Positions 52,194 to 62,536 of a DNA stretch of 64,000 nucleotides are shown one piece after another. Below the pieces are notes generated by a model. That model ran no database searches. It saw only the letters and a program-made list of their open reading frames with translations, and had not been told where the DNA came from. The stretch spans positions 118,968 to 182,967 of the forward strand of contig JAUZNZ010000005.1 of the NCBI GenBank assembly GCA_030706735.1, given 5' to 3'. Position 1 is the stretch's first letter. Every line of letters starts with the position of its first letter. The position numbers and the translations under genes are program-made. Source of the DNA: Bacteroidota bacterium (GTDB lineage: Bacteria; Bacteroidota; Bacteroidia; Chitinophagales; Chitinophagaceae).

Positions 52194-55100
52194 CTGAAAA
52201 AGTTCTGGAAAATATTCCGATACACATTAACATTTTTAATACTATTTCTTGTATTGGGATGGGTTCTTGTCCAAATGCCCTTCGTCCAGACCTGGCTGGT
52301 TTCCAGGGTTACCCATCGTCTCTCGGCGAACCTCCACACCAAGGTCAGTGTCCGGCATGTAAATTTCTCGCTATTCGATAAAATGCTGCTTGAAGATGTC
52401 CTCGTGCAAGATCACGAGGGCGACACGCTGATATCCGCCGCTCAGGTCCGGGTGCACATCACGGACTGGTGGTTCTTCAAGGATCGGATCGAGCTTCATT
52501 ATGTCGGCCTGGAGGATGCGACCATCAAACTGCAGCGAAGCGATTCTGTCTGGAACTATCAATTCCTGGCGGACTATTTCGGAGGCGGGAAAAAGGCACC
52601 CGATACGGCGAAGGGAGTGGCTCTCGATCTCAAGTCCGTGGAATTGGACCGGATCCATTTTCTCAAGCGCGACGGGTGGCGGGGCGAGGATATGGACCTT
52701 CAGCTCTACTCGATGAGCCTGAATGCGGACAAGGTCGATCTGTCGGAAAAAAAAGCCGTCATCAGGACCCTCGCCTTTACCGAACCGGGCTTTGCGATCC
52801 GCAATTACCCGGGCAGGAGACCGAATCCCCCCGATACGCCGGAGGTCTTCCGGAACGACCCGTTGCATTTGCGGTTAAACCCGGGAGACTGGGACATCCG
52901 GATCCAGGACCTCAGTATACGGAATGGGTCATTCCGCGATGACAAGGCGACCGATACCCTGATCAGCAAACATTTCGATGGAAGCCATATCCATTTTTAT
53001 GCGATCGAACTGGATGCGAAGGATGTACTTCTCCGCAAGGACACCATCACCGCACAGCTTGCGCTCAGCACGAAAGAACGCAGCGGGTTCGAAGTGAAAA
53101 AGCTCAGCTCCCGCATCCGTTGGTATCCGGAGGCCATGGAATTTGGCCGGCTGGATCTGCGCACCGGCAAGAGCCACCTGAGGAACTATTTCGCCATGCG
53201 GTTCACCACACTCGACGACATGTCGGACTTCCTTACCCGGATCAGGCTGGAGGCGGACTTTACCGATGCAGACGTGGACAGCGACGATATTGCCTGGTTT
53301 GCCCCCGAAATGAAGGATTGGAAGAAGCATATCCGCATTACCGGCCGGATCACGGGACCGATCGCCGATCTGCATGGCCGGAAAGTGGTCATGCAAGCCG
53401 GAAAGAATACGCTCCTCAATGGGGATATCCATCTGACCGGTCTGCCGGACATCAACAAGACCTATATCGATTTCAAATCGAATGATTTTCGTACGACCTA
53501 TGCGGACATGGTCACCCTGATCCCGAATTTGCGAAGCATCCGGCAGCCCAGGCTGGATCGGATCGAATGGCTCCGTTTCCAGGGGAATTTCAGGGGAACC
53601 ATCAATAATTTCATCGTCAGCGACGGGTTGATCGGCACGAATCTGGGGACCATGACCTCGAATGTGAACATGAAGATCTCGGAGTCGAGGCCCTCGGTCT
53701 ATTCGGGCGATATCAGCACGGACAATTTCGATCTCGGCCAGTTCCTGGACAATGACCAGTTGGGGAAGATCTCCTTCCAGGGGAAGATCAACGGTACCGG
53801 GCTCAAATATGCCACGCTGAACGCCACGCTCGACGGCACGATCCACAACCTCGACTTCAATGATTATACGTACCGGGACATCCGCATCAATGGTACGATC
53901 GCGCAAAAGAAGTTCAATGGCCAATTGGTCTCCGCCGATTCCAATCTCGACGCCAGGTTGAATGGACTGATCGATCTGAGCCAGGCTCAGCCGCGATTCG
54001 ACTTCGATGCGGAAGTGACCAGGGCCGACCTCGAAAAACTTCATTTCGTCAACAAGCGGGTCCGCTTCAACGGCAAGTTCCGGTTCAATTTCACAGGCGA
54101 CAATATCGACAACTTCCTGGGCACTGCGCGTATCTACGATGCGTCTGTCTTTAAGAATGGCCAGCGCATCTCGTTCGATTCCCTCACGCTGGAATCGAGC
54201 ATAATCGATAATAACAAGACGATCACGGTGGTTAGCAATGAGTTCGACGGCGCCATTGTCGGAGAATTCTCGATCAAGGACCTGCCGGCCTCTTTCCAGA
54301 CCTTCCTCAACAAATATTACCCCAGTTATATCAAGCCTGCCCGGACCGCGCCCAGCAATCAGAACTTCAGCTTTGTGATCACGACCAAGAAGGTCGACGA
54401 CTATGTCGATTTCTTCAACAGCGATCTGAAAGGCTTCAACAATGCGGGCGTCAGCGGACGGATCGATACGCGATCGAACCTGCTGGACCTGAATGTCGAA
54501 TTTCCGGCTTTCAATTACAAGAGCATTGCCTTCAACAATCTTTCCCTCAAGGGAAGGGGCAATCTGGACAGCCTGTCGATCGAGACGACCATCGGGGAGG
54601 TGTTCCTGAATGACAGCCTTCATTTCCCGGGCACACGCATTCAATTGAGCTCCGCCAACGATCTGACCCGAACGCAGATCACGACGAGCGCCAGCCAGAC
54701 CCTGAATTCCGCCAATATTTCCGCCCATGTACAAACCCTGCCCACAGGCGTGCACATCGTTTTCGATCCATCCACCTTCGACATCAACAGCAAGACGTGG
54801 ACGATCGATAAGGGCGGAGAGCTTGCACTGGACAATAATATCATTTCGGCAAATGCGTTGAAGATCAACAGCGGCGATCAGCAGGCGCTCATTACCACCC
54901 ATCCATCCGCAGAAGGTAATTGGAATGATGTGCATATCGAGCTGAGAAAGGTCAATATCGGGGACTTTACTCCGTACCTGGTGAAGAATGAACGGCTGGA
55001 GGGCTTGCTGACGGGCAGTTCGGATATTACCAATCCATTCGGGAAGTTCGATCTCCAGTTCAACGGCAGCGCCGAGCAATTCCGGTTCAATAACGATTCT

Positions 55101-57023
55101 ATCGGCAAGGTGGACGTGAGCGGCGGCTACAATAAATCGACGGGGATGCTGAATGCGGCCGCGCATTCCGACAATAAAGACTACCACTTCGATATCAAGG
55201 GACAGATCCCCACTTCGGGGACGGATTCTGCCGGCGGGGCCCCCATCAACATCACGACCGATCTGGCCGACACCCGGATCGATCTGCTTCAAAAATATCT
55301 GGAAGGGATCTTCAGCAACCTGAGCGGTCACGTTACGGGTCATCTGCAGGTCACGGGTCCGGCCAACCATTTGCAATATCTTGGGACGGCGCAGTTGAAG
55401 GATGCCAGCCTGAAAGTGAACTATACCCAGTGCGAATACAGGATCCCTGCGGCAACGATCCGGTTCAAGAAGGACACGATCGACTTCGGCAGCTTTCAGC
55501 TGAAGGATAGGTTCGGGCATACGGCGGATCTTACCAGGGGCAGGCTGTTCCACCATGCGTTCAAGGATCTCGGCTTCGATTTCGAGCTCAACACGAACCG
55601 GATGCTCCTGCTGGATACCAAGGCCACGGACAACAACCAATTCTATGGCAGCGTCATCGGGAAGGCGAAGGTGACGATGACCGGACCGCAGGAGAATATG
55701 CAGATGTTCATCAAGGGCGAACCCACGGACAGCTCGAATCTCTACCTTCCCCCCTCCGTCAACCGGGAGAGTGGAGATGCGGATTTCATCGTGTGGAAAG
55801 TGTATGGAAAGGAAATGAAGAACCAGGAACCGGATGACAAGGGTTCCAACCTGTTCGTGACGCTCGACATCAATGCGAATAATTATGCCAATGTCTATTT
55901 GATCCTTGACCCGCTCAGCGGGGACGTGATCAAGACCAACGGGCATGGCTCGCTGAACATCAAGGTCGGGACGAGTCAGGACCTGTCCATCAACGGGCGC
56001 TATGAGATCGACAGGGGCAATTACAATTTTACCTTTCAATCCTTTATCCATAAACCCTTTATCCTGAGCGAAGGGGTCGGCAACTACATTCAGTGGTCCG
56101 GAAATCCCTACGACGCCGATATCAGCATCGAAGCGGTTTACCGGGCGGAGAACGTACGCTTCAGCGACCTCGGCCTGTCTGCGGTCAACGGGTTGTCGGG
56201 GATACAGGACGAAAATGTCAAGCGCTATCGCGGGGATATCCTGGTCACGGCCAATCTGAACGGGAAGATGACGGCTCCCGCGATCGTCTTTCATATCGAT
56301 CTCCCGCCCAATAGTCCGCTGAAAAATGACCAGATCGCGCTTGGGCTGCTGCAAACCATCCAGGACGATCCCAACGAATTGAACAAGCAGGTATCCTGCC
56401 TCGTCATCCTGAACAGTTTCGTTCCCCTGTCCAATAGTTCGAATGCGTTCGATGCGCCTTCCGCGATGACAGGGGTCGTGGTAGGCAGCATATCGGGGGC
56501 CTTGTCGAATGCATTCACCAAGGGGGTGTACAGTCTGCTCCGGCGAATGATCAAGGATAACAGCCTTCGGTTCAACTTCAATACAACCTTGTATAACGGA
56601 AATTACCTGGTCGACAACGCGGACCAGAGCAGGCTGAACCTTGACAGAACGAACTTCAATTTTTCGGTCGTGAAGAGTTTTATGAATGAAAAACTTACCC
56701 TGACCCTGGGCAGCGCCCTGGACTTCGGTCTAACCGCCCAACAGGTACAAGCTTCGTCATTCCAGTTCCTGCCGGACGTAACGGCCGAGTATAAGATCAC
56801 GGCCGACGGGAGGATCGCCCTTACGTTCTTTTACCGGGATTCCTACAATTATTTCTCCAGCAACAACCATACGCAGAATAGTTCAGGCAGCAGCATCTCC
56901 TACCGCAGGGATTTCGATCGCATCGACGAATTGTTCAAGGGGAAGAAAAAGAAGAAGAAAGAAGCGACCCCGATAGTGCCTGCTCCTCCGCCGCCCACCG
57001 TTCCCGTCACCAGCAGCAATTAA
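52194..57023 (+). CDS. tamB: TamB-like translocation/assembly module protein (AsmA-like giant envelope protein)
   Basis: A giant envelope protein of about 1,600 residues. The first usual start codons (TTG 52254, ATG 52275) would cut off most of the membrane anchor; the frame upstream encodes LKKFWKIFRYTLTFLILFLV, so initiation probably occurs at CTG 52194 or ATT 52182. The body is a long repetitive beta-structure like AsmA/TamB lipid-transport bridges, and the C-terminal DUF490 domain spans about 1150-1560 (GSLNIKVGTSQDLSINGRYE, LTLGSALDFGL). A lysine run (KGKKKKKKEA) and a proline tail close the protein. It should span the periplasm and help outer-membrane lipid or protein delivery. No TamA/BamA gene is adjacent. 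Confidence 0.9.
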   Translation: MKKFWKIFRYTLTFLILFLVLGWVLVQMPFVQTWLVSRVTHRLSANLHTKVSVRHVNFSLFDKMLLEDVLVQDHEGDTLISAAQVRVHITDWWFFKDRIELHYVGLEDATIKLQRSDSVWNYQFLADYFGGGKKAPDTAKGVALDLKSVELDRIHFLKRDGWRGEDMDLQLYSMSLNADKVDLSEKKAVIRTLAFTEPGFAIRNYPGRRPNPPDTPEVFRNDPLHLRLNPGDWDIRIQDLSIRNGSFRDDKATDTLISKHFDGSHIHFYAIELDAKDVLLRKDTITAQLALSTKERSGFEVKKLSSRIRWYPEAMEFGRLDLRTGKSHLRNYFAMRFTTLDDMSDFLTRIRLEADFTDADVDSDDIAWFAPEMKDWKKHIRITGRITGPIADLHGRKVVMQAGKNTLLNGDIHLTGLPDINKTYIDFKSNDFRTTYADMVTLIPNLRSIRQPRLDRIEWLRFQGNFRGTINNFIVSDGLIGTNLGTMTSNVNMKISESRPSVYSGDISTDNFDLGQFLDNDQLGKISFQGKINGTGLKYATLNATLDGTIHNLDFNDYTYRDIRINGTIAQKKFNGQLVSADSNLDARLNGLIDLSQAQPRFDFDAEVTRADLEKLHFVNKRVRFNGKFRFNFTGDNIDNFLGTARIYDASVFKNGQRISFDSLTLESSIIDNNKTITVVSNEFDGAIVGEFSIKDLPASFQTFLNKYYPSYIKPARTAPSNQNFSFVITTKKVDDYVDFFNSDLKGFNNAGVSGRIDTRSNLLDLNVEFPAFNYKSIAFNNLSLKGRGNLDSLSIETTIGEVFLNDSLHFPGTRIQLSSANDLTRTQITTSASQTLNSANISAHVQTLPTGVHIVFDPSTFDINSKTWTIDKGGELALDNNIISANALKINSGDQQALITTHPSAEGNWNDVHIELRKVNIGDFTPYLVKNERLEGLLTGSSDITNPFGKFDLQFNGSAEQFRFNNDSIGKVDVSGGYNKSTGMLNAAAHSDNKDYHFDIKGQIPTSGTDSAGGAPINITTDLADTRIDLLQKYLEGIFSNLSGHVTGHLQVTGPANHLQYLGTAQLKDASLKVNYTQCEYRIPAATIRFKKDTIDFGSFQLKDRFGHTADLTRGRLFHHAFKDLGFDFELNTNRMLLLDTKATDNNQFYGSVIGKAKVTMTGPQENMQMFIKGEPTDSSNLYLPPSVNRESGDADFIVWKVYGKEMKNQEPDDKGSNLFVTLDINANNYANVYLILDPLSGDVIKTNGHGSLNIKVGTSQDLSINGRYEIDRGNYNFTFQSFIHKPFILSEGVGNYIQWSGNPYDADISIEAVYRAENVRFSDLGLSAVNGLSGIQDENVKRYRGDILVTANLNGKMTAPAIVFHIDLPPNSPLKNDQIALGLLQTIQDDPNELNKQVSCLVILNSFVPLSNSSNAFDAPSAMTGVVVGSISGALSNAFTKGVYSLLRRMIKDNSLRFNFNTTLYNGNYLVDNADQSRLNLDRTNFNFSVVKSFMNEKLTLTLGSALDFGLTAQQVQASSFQFLPDVTAEYKITADGRIALTFFYRDSYNYFSSNNHTQNSSGSSISYRRDFDRIDELFKGKKKKKKEATPIVPAPPPPTVPVTSSN

Positions 57024-57062
57024 GCCATGTGTACATGTCGCTCCGGCGGCCAAGGTGCCCGG

Positions 57063-58268
57063 TCATTTCATGATGTCGTGCCCCAGTTTGTCCCGCTTGG
57101 TCTGGAGGTATTTTTCATTATGAGGGTTGGGATGGATCTCCAGGGGGATGGTTTCGACGATCTCCAGTCCATATCCGAGCAGCCCGGCCCTTTTTCGCGG
57201 ATTGTTGCTGATGAGCCGGAGCTTGCTGATACCCAGGTAACGCAGGATCTGGGCCCCTACCCCATAGTCCCGCTTATCCATCGGGAAGCCGAGATGGAGG
57301 TTTGCCTCGACGGTATCCATTCCGTTCTCCTGGAGCTTGTAAGCCTTCAATTTATTGACGAGGCCGATGCCGCGGCCTTCCTGGTTCATGTAAAGGATCA
57401 CGCCTGTGCCCCGGTCTTCGACCATTTGCATGGCCTTATGCAACTGTTCACCGCAGTCACAGCGGAAGGAGCCCAGGATATCGCCCGTAAAGCAGGAGGA
57501 GTGCACCCGTACCAGGACCGGTTCATCTTCTTTCCATTCTCCTTTGATGAGGGCCAGGTGTTCGTTGCTGGTATTCTTCTCCTGGAATGCGATCAATTTA
57601 AAATGTCCGTAACGGGTAGGCATGTCCACGCGGACGATCTCTTCGATCAGCGAGTCCGTCTTCAACCGGTATTCGATCAGATCCTTGATGGAGATCAGTT
57701 TGAAGTCGAATTTCTCCGCAATTTCCTTCAACTGGGGGAGCCTTGCCATGCTGCCGTCCTCGTTCATGATCTCGACCAGGACGCCGCCGTAAGGGGGATC
57801 GAAGCCAGCCAGGCGGGTGAGATCGATCGTCGCCTCGGTATGGCCTGCCCTGCGCAGTACCCCTCCTTTCTTGGCGCGCAAGGGGAAGATATGACCCGGC
57901 CTGCCCAGCGACTCCGGCCTTGTTTCCGGGTTGACCAGCGCCTGGATGGTCTTGGCGCGGTCCTGCGCGGAGATACCCGTCGTACACCCGTTCCCAAGCA
58001 AGTCGACCGACACGGTAAATGCCGTCTCGTGCAATGCCGTATTATTGTTGACCATCAGTTCCAGGCCCAGTTCGTCGCAACGTTCTTCGATCAGGGGCAC
58101 GCAGATCAGGCCTCTTCCATGCTTGCTCATGAAGTTGACGACTTCCGGGGTCACATTTCGTGCGGCGGTGATAAAATCCCCTTCATTTTCCCGATCCTCA
58201 TCATCGACCACGATGACCAGCTTTCCCTGCCTGATATCTTCAATTGCGCTCTCGATGGTAGCCAGCAT
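57063..58268 (-). CDS. ribBA: Bifunctional RibBA (DHBP synthase / GTP cyclohydrolase II)
   Basis: Cytosolic enzyme of 401 residues catalysing the two entry steps of riboflavin synthesis. The DHBP synthase half (about 1-200) has D22-D-E-D-R-E-N-E-G-D31 and [10 protein letters not shown]. The GTP cyclohydrolase II half (about 205-400) has the zinc cysteines C259, C270 and C272 ([16 protein letters not shown]), the QEGRGIGL loop and a C-terminal [15 protein letters not shown]. Both active sites look complete. I saw no FMN-riboswitch-like structure upstream; a TAATTTTA element lies about 30 bp above the start without a well-placed TTTG. It is convergent with tamB, 39 bp apart. Confidence 0.95.
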   Translation of the reverse strand: MLATIESAIEDIRQGKLVIVVDDEDRENEGDFITAARNVTPEVVNFMSKHGRGLICVPLIEERCDELGLELMVNNNTALHETAFTVSVDLLGNGCTTGISAQDRAKTIQALVNPETRPESLGRPGHIFPLRAKKGGVLRRAGHTEATIDLTRLAGFDPPYGGVLVEIMNEDGSMARLPQLKEIAEKFDFKLISIKDLIEYRLKTDSLIEEIVRVDMPTRYGHFKLIAFQEKNTSNEHLALIKGEWKEDEPVLVRVHSSCFTGDILGSFRCDCGEQLHKAMQMVEDRGTGVILYMNQEGRGIGLVNKLKAYKLQENGMDTVEANLHLGFPMDKRDYGVGAQILRYLGISKLRLISNNPRKRAGLLGYGLEIVETIPLEIHPNPHNEKYLQTKRDKLGHDIMK

Positions 58269-58442
58269 GCCAAATAGTTTAATCGTGTAAAATTACAATA
58301 AAAACGCCTCATTGTTTGCAAAGGATGCCTGTCGCGAGCGATCCCAAAACCCTATGCTGACAAATCATATTATAATGTTTAGGTATATGAAAAAAACCGC
58401 CGTCTCCTTTGGTCAAAATCGGTTAACTGTTTATAACTTGTC

Positions 58443-58450
58443 TATATTTG
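58443..58450 (+). promoter_or_regulatory. Candidate -7 promoter element of the Oar-like receptor gene
   Basis: TATATTTG matches TAnnTTTG fully. No TTTG is at the standard 19-nt distance upstream, so the call is tentative. If used, the leader before the ATG at 58640 is about 180 nt. Confidence 0.35.
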
Positions 58451-58559
58451 GCGGCTCAATACGTGCAGGCTTTTTTTAGTTTTACATTTCTTTAACAAGC
58501 ATAGTCCCGGAACCAACATTCCTCCTGAAAACCAACGATCCCTCGATTGCCGTTCGGCT

Positions 58560-58580
58560 ACGTTAATAATTTCTTAACGT
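58560..58580. repeat. 7-bp inverted repeat in the receptor leader
   Basis: ACGTTAA (58560-58566) and TTAACGT (58574-58580) are perfect inverted copies around a 7-nt spacer, 60 bp before the receptor start. The symmetric AT-rich form suits a dimeric DNA-binding protein; a weak RNA hairpin is the alternative. Confidence 0.45.
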
Positions 58581-58639
58581 CAACCTAACCATATTGACAC
58601 AGTTACCATTTTTCTTTGCAGGCTGAAAAACTACTCTTT

Positions 58640-61600
58640 ATGATAAAACGACTGCTACTGACAGCGTTCACTGTACTATGCGTACTTTTTACATTTGCCC
58701 AGGAGACGACCTCTGACATCCAGGGCCTCATTTCGGATGGAAAGGCCGGTCTGGCGGGTGCGACGGTGGTCGCTCTTCATACGCCTACGGGCACGCGGTA
58801 TACCACTACCACCCGTAAAGACGGCCGTTTCAACCTGGCCAACGTGCGTGTGGGGGGGCCCTATACGATCACGGTGACGTACGTCGGGTTCCGGGAAGAG
58901 AAACAGGAGAATGTGACCCTGGTGCTGGGGCAGACGTTCTTTGCGGATTTCACCCTTACTCCCGAATCAAAAGAACTTTCCACGGTGATCGTGCCGGGCA
59001 CGCGCCAGAATAAGATCTTCAACACCAGCCATACGGGAAGCCAGGAGATCGTCACGAGGGCGCAGATCGAAAGATTGCCGACCATCGCGCGGTCCATCCA
59101 GGATTTCACGAAGCTGGAGCCGACGGCCGTGAACAACTTCGGAAGCCAGAGCTTTGCCGGTGCGAACCCAGGCATGAACAACATCACGGTAGACGGGGCC
59201 GACTTCAACAACTCTTTTGGTCTTTCCGGCACCCTGGGCGGGCAGGCCAGCGCCCAGCCGATCGCCCTGGACGCCATCGACCAGATCCAGGTGAACATCT
59301 CTCCGTATGATGTCCGTCAGGGTGGTTTTACGGGCGCAGGCGTCAATTCCGTGACGCGCAGCGGAACCAACAAGTGGCGCGGGACGGTCTATGACTATAT
59401 CCGGAATGCCAATACGATCGGCTATAATGCAGACAATAATGTAGTGGCCAAAACCCCTTTCAACCTGAATGTCCTCGGCGGAAGCTTCGGCGGAGCCATT
59501 ATCAAGAACAAGTTGTTCTTCTTCATCAATGCCGAACAGGATATCCAGACGGCGCCCGCTACGAGCGTGATCGCATCGGACGCGACGCATTCTCCCCTGC
59601 CGGGCGTCGTCTCCCAGGCCAATGCGGATACCCTTACGGCCCTGGCGAATTTTCTCAAGACGACTTACAACTATGATCCGGGCGCTTTCCAGGGATACTC
59701 CTTCAAGACGAACAGTTATAAGGTCAATGCTAAGGTCGACTTCAACATCAACGATGCCAATGTCTTGACCTTCAAATACAATTACCTGAAATCCTACCAG
59801 GATCAGTTTGCCAGCACGAGCCGCTCCCTTGGAGCCGGCGGGTTGACGACGGGCGGACAGCCGGGTACTTTCTCGATGCCTTTCTATGGGAGTGGTTACC
59901 GCATCAACAACGACCTGGATATTTATATCCTGGAACTGAATACGAGATTCGGCAATAAGGCCTCCAACAAACTGCAGGTCGGCTACACCAAGGAGCGGGA
60001 CTTCCGTTCTCCGCATTCCGGTTCCCCCGATTTTCCCTTGGTGGATATCCTGAACGGCGGCAATATCTATACGACCTTCGGGTATGAGCCGTTCACATTC
60101 AATAATAAGCTCTACATGGATTCCTACCAGGTGACGGACATCTTTAATTTCTACAAGGGGGCGCATGAGATCACGGTAGGTTCGCAGAACAGCTATAAGA
60201 AATATCAAAACGCATTTGCTCCCGGTTATAACGGGGCTTACCAGTTCAGTTCATTGGATCAATTCCTGCAAGGCGGGACGGCTGCGCTGTATGGGCAGCA
60301 ATATTCTACACTTAAAGGCGGCGCCTTTCCATTCGCTTATGCGGGCGCCACCAACCTGAGCCTGTTCGCCCAGGATAAATATCGCGTCACGCCGAACTTC
60401 ACGCTGACTTACGGGATCCGATTCGACTATACCACGTACCAGAACAAATTCACGGACAATCCGCAATTCGATGCCCTGACCTTCAAGAACGGAGCAACTT
60501 ACAATGTCGGGAAGGCCCCGAACGGATTCCTGGTGATCTCCCCCCGCGCCGGTTTCAACTGGGACCTTACCGGCGAGAAGATCTGGCAATTGCGCGGAGG
60601 CGCCGGCATTTTCGAAGGCGCGCCGCCCTTTGTATGGATCGAGAACCAGGCCGCCAATAACGGCGTGCAATTCGGATCCTTTACGTCCAAGAACGTGCCT
60701 TTCTTTCCGACCGCCCAGGCGGGCCTCAACAATTATCTGACGACCACCGGTCAGTCGCAGACTTCTACTCCCACGGGCTATACGGTCAATGTCGCGGCCA
60801 AAAACTTCAAATATCCGACCAAGCTCAGGACAAGCATCGGATTAGACAGGAAACTGGGCGACCAGTGGGTCATTACCGGCGAATTCACCTATTCGAAGGA
60901 CATCAATGCGACCTACATGTCGAACATCAACCTGAACGAGCAGAATGCCTTCGCGATCGCCAACGGGCCGGACAACCGCATGAGGTTCCTCACGACCACG
61001 GCCGGCAGTAACGCTTACTATGCAGGCTTACCGACGCAAACCCTGACCAACCCCGCTCTCGGCACATCGATCCTGCTGTCGAATACCAACATCGGGTATT
61101 CGTATGACGCCACCATCCGCATCCAAAAGACCGTCGGCAAGTTCACCGGCAGCGTGGCCTATACCTACAGCGACACCAAGTCAGCCATGGAGAACGGCAG
61201 CACCGCGGGTACCCTTTGGTCGGCACGCGCTGTGTCCAATACCGATCCCAATGCCGCCACGCTCGGGCGCCCGTCCTGGTACCAGCCCAACCGCCTGATC
61301 GCCTATGCGAACTACCGGCTTGAATATGCACATCACTTTGCGACGTCCTTCGGGGCCGTCTTCGAAGTAGCTCCCACAGGCGTAACCTCGTACGTGTACA
61401 ACGGGGATCTGAACGGGGACGCGCAAACCGGCAACGACCTGATCTACATCCCGAGGAACTCCACCGAGATCAACCTGATCGATGCGGGCTCCTATAATAA
61501 GACCACCCAGAGCGGCATCACGACCGGCACGGCAGCCGATCCCCGCACCTCAGCGCAGATCTGGACGCAGCTGAACAATTTCATCAACCAGGACCATTAC

Positions 61601-61981
61601 CTCTACCATCACAAGGGTCAGTATGCCAAGGCTAATTCCGTGGTAGAACCCTATTTCAAACACCTGGATCTCAATGTGACCCAGGATTTCTACCTGACCA
61701 CGCATCGCGGCAGTGAAACAGACAAGCATACGATCCAGGTCAGCGTGGACCTGATCAATGCAGGTAACTTGCTGAACCGCAACTGGGGACTGATCAAGAC
61801 GCCGACGATCTCGAACTTCCTGAAATTCGAAGGGATGGCTGCCGACAACAGGACGCCGTTGTTCTCCTTCCCGTATGCGGATCAAACGAACCAGGTGCCT
61901 CTTGTCAACAGCTTTGCCAACAGCACGAGCCTCGGCTCCAGGTGGCAGATGCAGATCGGCGTAAGGTATTTATTCAATTAA
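58640..61981 (+). CDS. Oar-like TonB-dependent receptor with carboxypeptidase-regulatory-like domain
   Basis: Outer-membrane receptor of 1113 residues from the ATG at 58640, chosen because it gives a clean signal peptide (MIKRLLLTAFTVLCVLFTFA); a longer frame from 58616 would spoil it. The N-terminal domain (about 24-105) has SDGKAGLAGATVVALHTPTG, then a plug with QDFTKLEPTAVNNFG and NNITVDGADFNNSFG and the Oar-type SPYDVRQGGFTGAGVNSVTR. The barrel ends in MQIGVRYLFN, the usual C-terminal strand. Oar-type receptors are linked to protein or peptide uptake and secretion, but no ligand is known here. The small lipoprotein gene follows after 25 bp. Confidence 0.94.
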   Translation: MIKRLLLTAFTVLCVLFTFAQETTSDIQGLISDGKAGLAGATVVALHTPTGTRYTTTTRKDGRFNLANVRVGGPYTITVTYVGFREEKQENVTLVLGQTFFADFTLTPESKELSTVIVPGTRQNKIFNTSHTGSQEIVTRAQIERLPTIARSIQDFTKLEPTAVNNFGSQSFAGANPGMNNITVDGADFNNSFGLSGTLGGQASAQPIALDAIDQIQVNISPYDVRQGGFTGAGVNSVTRSGTNKWRGTVYDYIRNANTIGYNADNNVVAKTPFNLNVLGGSFGGAIIKNKLFFFINAEQDIQTAPATSVIASDATHSPLPGVVSQANADTLTALANFLKTTYNYDPGAFQGYSFKTNSYKVNAKVDFNINDANVLTFKYNYLKSYQDQFASTSRSLGAGGLTTGGQPGTFSMPFYGSGYRINNDLDIYILELNTRFGNKASNKLQVGYTKERDFRSPHSGSPDFPLVDILNGGNIYTTFGYEPFTFNNKLYMDSYQVTDIFNFYKGAHEITVGSQNSYKKYQNAFAPGYNGAYQFSSLDQFLQGGTAALYGQQYSTLKGGAFPFAYAGATNLSLFAQDKYRVTPNFTLTYGIRFDYTTYQNKFTDNPQFDALTFKNGATYNVGKAPNGFLVISPRAGFNWDLTGEKIWQLRGGAGIFEGAPPFVWIENQAANNGVQFGSFTSKNVPFFPTAQAGLNNYLTTTGQSQTSTPTGYTVNVAAKNFKYPTKLRTSIGLDRKLGDQWVITGEFTYSKDINATYMSNINLNEQNAFAIANGPDNRMRFLTTTAGSNAYYAGLPTQTLTNPALGTSILLSNTNIGYSYDATIRIQKTVGKFTGSVAYTYSDTKSAMENGSTAGTLWSARAVSNTDPNAATLGRPSWYQPNRLIAYANYRLEYAHHFATSFGAVFEVAPTGVTSYVYNGDLNGDAQTGNDLIYIPRNSTEINLIDAGSYNKTTQSGITTGTAADPRTSAQIWTQLNNFINQDHYLYHHKGQYAKANSVVEPYFKHLDLNVTQDFYLTTHRGSETDKHTIQVSVDLINAGNLLNRNWGLIKTPTISNFLKFEGMAADNRTPLFSFPYADQTNQVPLVNSFANSTSLGSRWQMQIGVRYLFN

Positions 61982-62006
61982 TCAACCCCTACTCAAAAAT
62001 AGTTTT

Positions 62007-62507
62007 ATGAAACAGCTTCTTTTGTTCTCCCTGGTAGCGTTCGCGGTCGGGTTTGCGGCCTGCGACAAAGGAACTACGCTGCCTGCCTATACTCCGCCCG
62101 TCACCACCAACTTTGCGGTAAAGACCCTGGCCCATACCAAGGACACTGTCAATGTCGGCGATACGGTTTACCTGACGGCCACGGGGACCATGTCCGATAC
62201 GATCTCGACCGAATCGTCCATTTATACCTTCATGACCGTGTCGTACACGATCTCAGGCGCAAACGTGGTGTACAATTATGGGAGCGCCGCCGCGCCGATA
62301 AAAATCACGCGCAGCATCGGAGCGAATACCAACGGCCTGTTTGCCTGGTCGGCCACCATCCCGCTGTATGGCGTGACGTCGGTGCCGCATAAGACCAAGC
62401 TGACGATCACCGCCAATTTTCAGTACCAGTTGAGCTTCAGCAGCCAACAGGGAACCCTGTCGGCGGCGGATGCGGGCATAAAGCAAAAAACGGTATATGT
62501 TCAGTAG
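62007..62507 (+). CDS. Small lipoprotein encoded with the Oar-like receptor
   Basis: A 166-residue lipoprotein precursor with lipobox GFAAC (C19). The mature part is beta-rich and Thr/Ser-rich (for example TVNVGDTVYLTATGTMSDTI), suggesting an immunoglobulin-like sandwich. No family is recognised. The 25-bp spacing to the receptor and the strong terminator after it indicate a two-gene operon, so it may be the surface partner of the receptor, as SusD is for SusC, although it is unrelated in sequence to SusD. Confidence 0.82.
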   Translation: MKQLLLFSLVAFAVGFAACDKGTTLPAYTPPVTTNFAVKTLAHTKDTVNVGDTVYLTATGTMSDTISTESSIYTFMTVSYTISGANVVYNYGSAAAPIKITRSIGANTNGLFAWSATIPLYGVTSVPHKTKLTITANFQYQLSFSSQQGTLSAADAGIKQKTVYVQ

Positions 62508-62536
62508 GTTTGGCGCGCAGTAAACTCTTCCTATTC

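Larger units (their letters stand above)
58269..58639. other. Long divergent intergenic region between ribBA and the Oar-like receptor
   Basis: This 371-bp AT-rich stretch should hold both promoters. On the plus strand a perfect -7 element TATATTTG lies at 58443-58450, and an inverted repeat ACGTTAA-N7-TTAACGT at 58560-58580. No cobalamin or other riboswitch signature was recognised, although a leader of about 180 nt is predicted ahead of the receptor. Confidence 0.55.

Noticed and set aside
52929..56354. A 1141-codon open frame on the minus strand inside tamB
   Set aside because: It is exactly antisense to the strongly supported TamB coding frame, has no signal, domain or motif, and is explained by codon-position base bias keeping the opposite frame free of stops.
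57027..58277. A 416-codon plus-strand frame over ribBA
   Set aside because: It is antisense to RibBA, whose active-site motifs are all intact; no recognisable protein features.
58269..58440. FMN riboswitch upstream of ribBA
   Set aside because: None of the conserved RFN-element stretches could be recognised on the minus strand.
62500..62514. Second copy of TTCAGTAGGTTTGG, identical to the esterase promoter core at 63448-63461
   Set aside because: Here it spans the lipoprotein's stop codon, has no spaced TTTG and is followed by a terminator rather than a gene, so it is probably chance.
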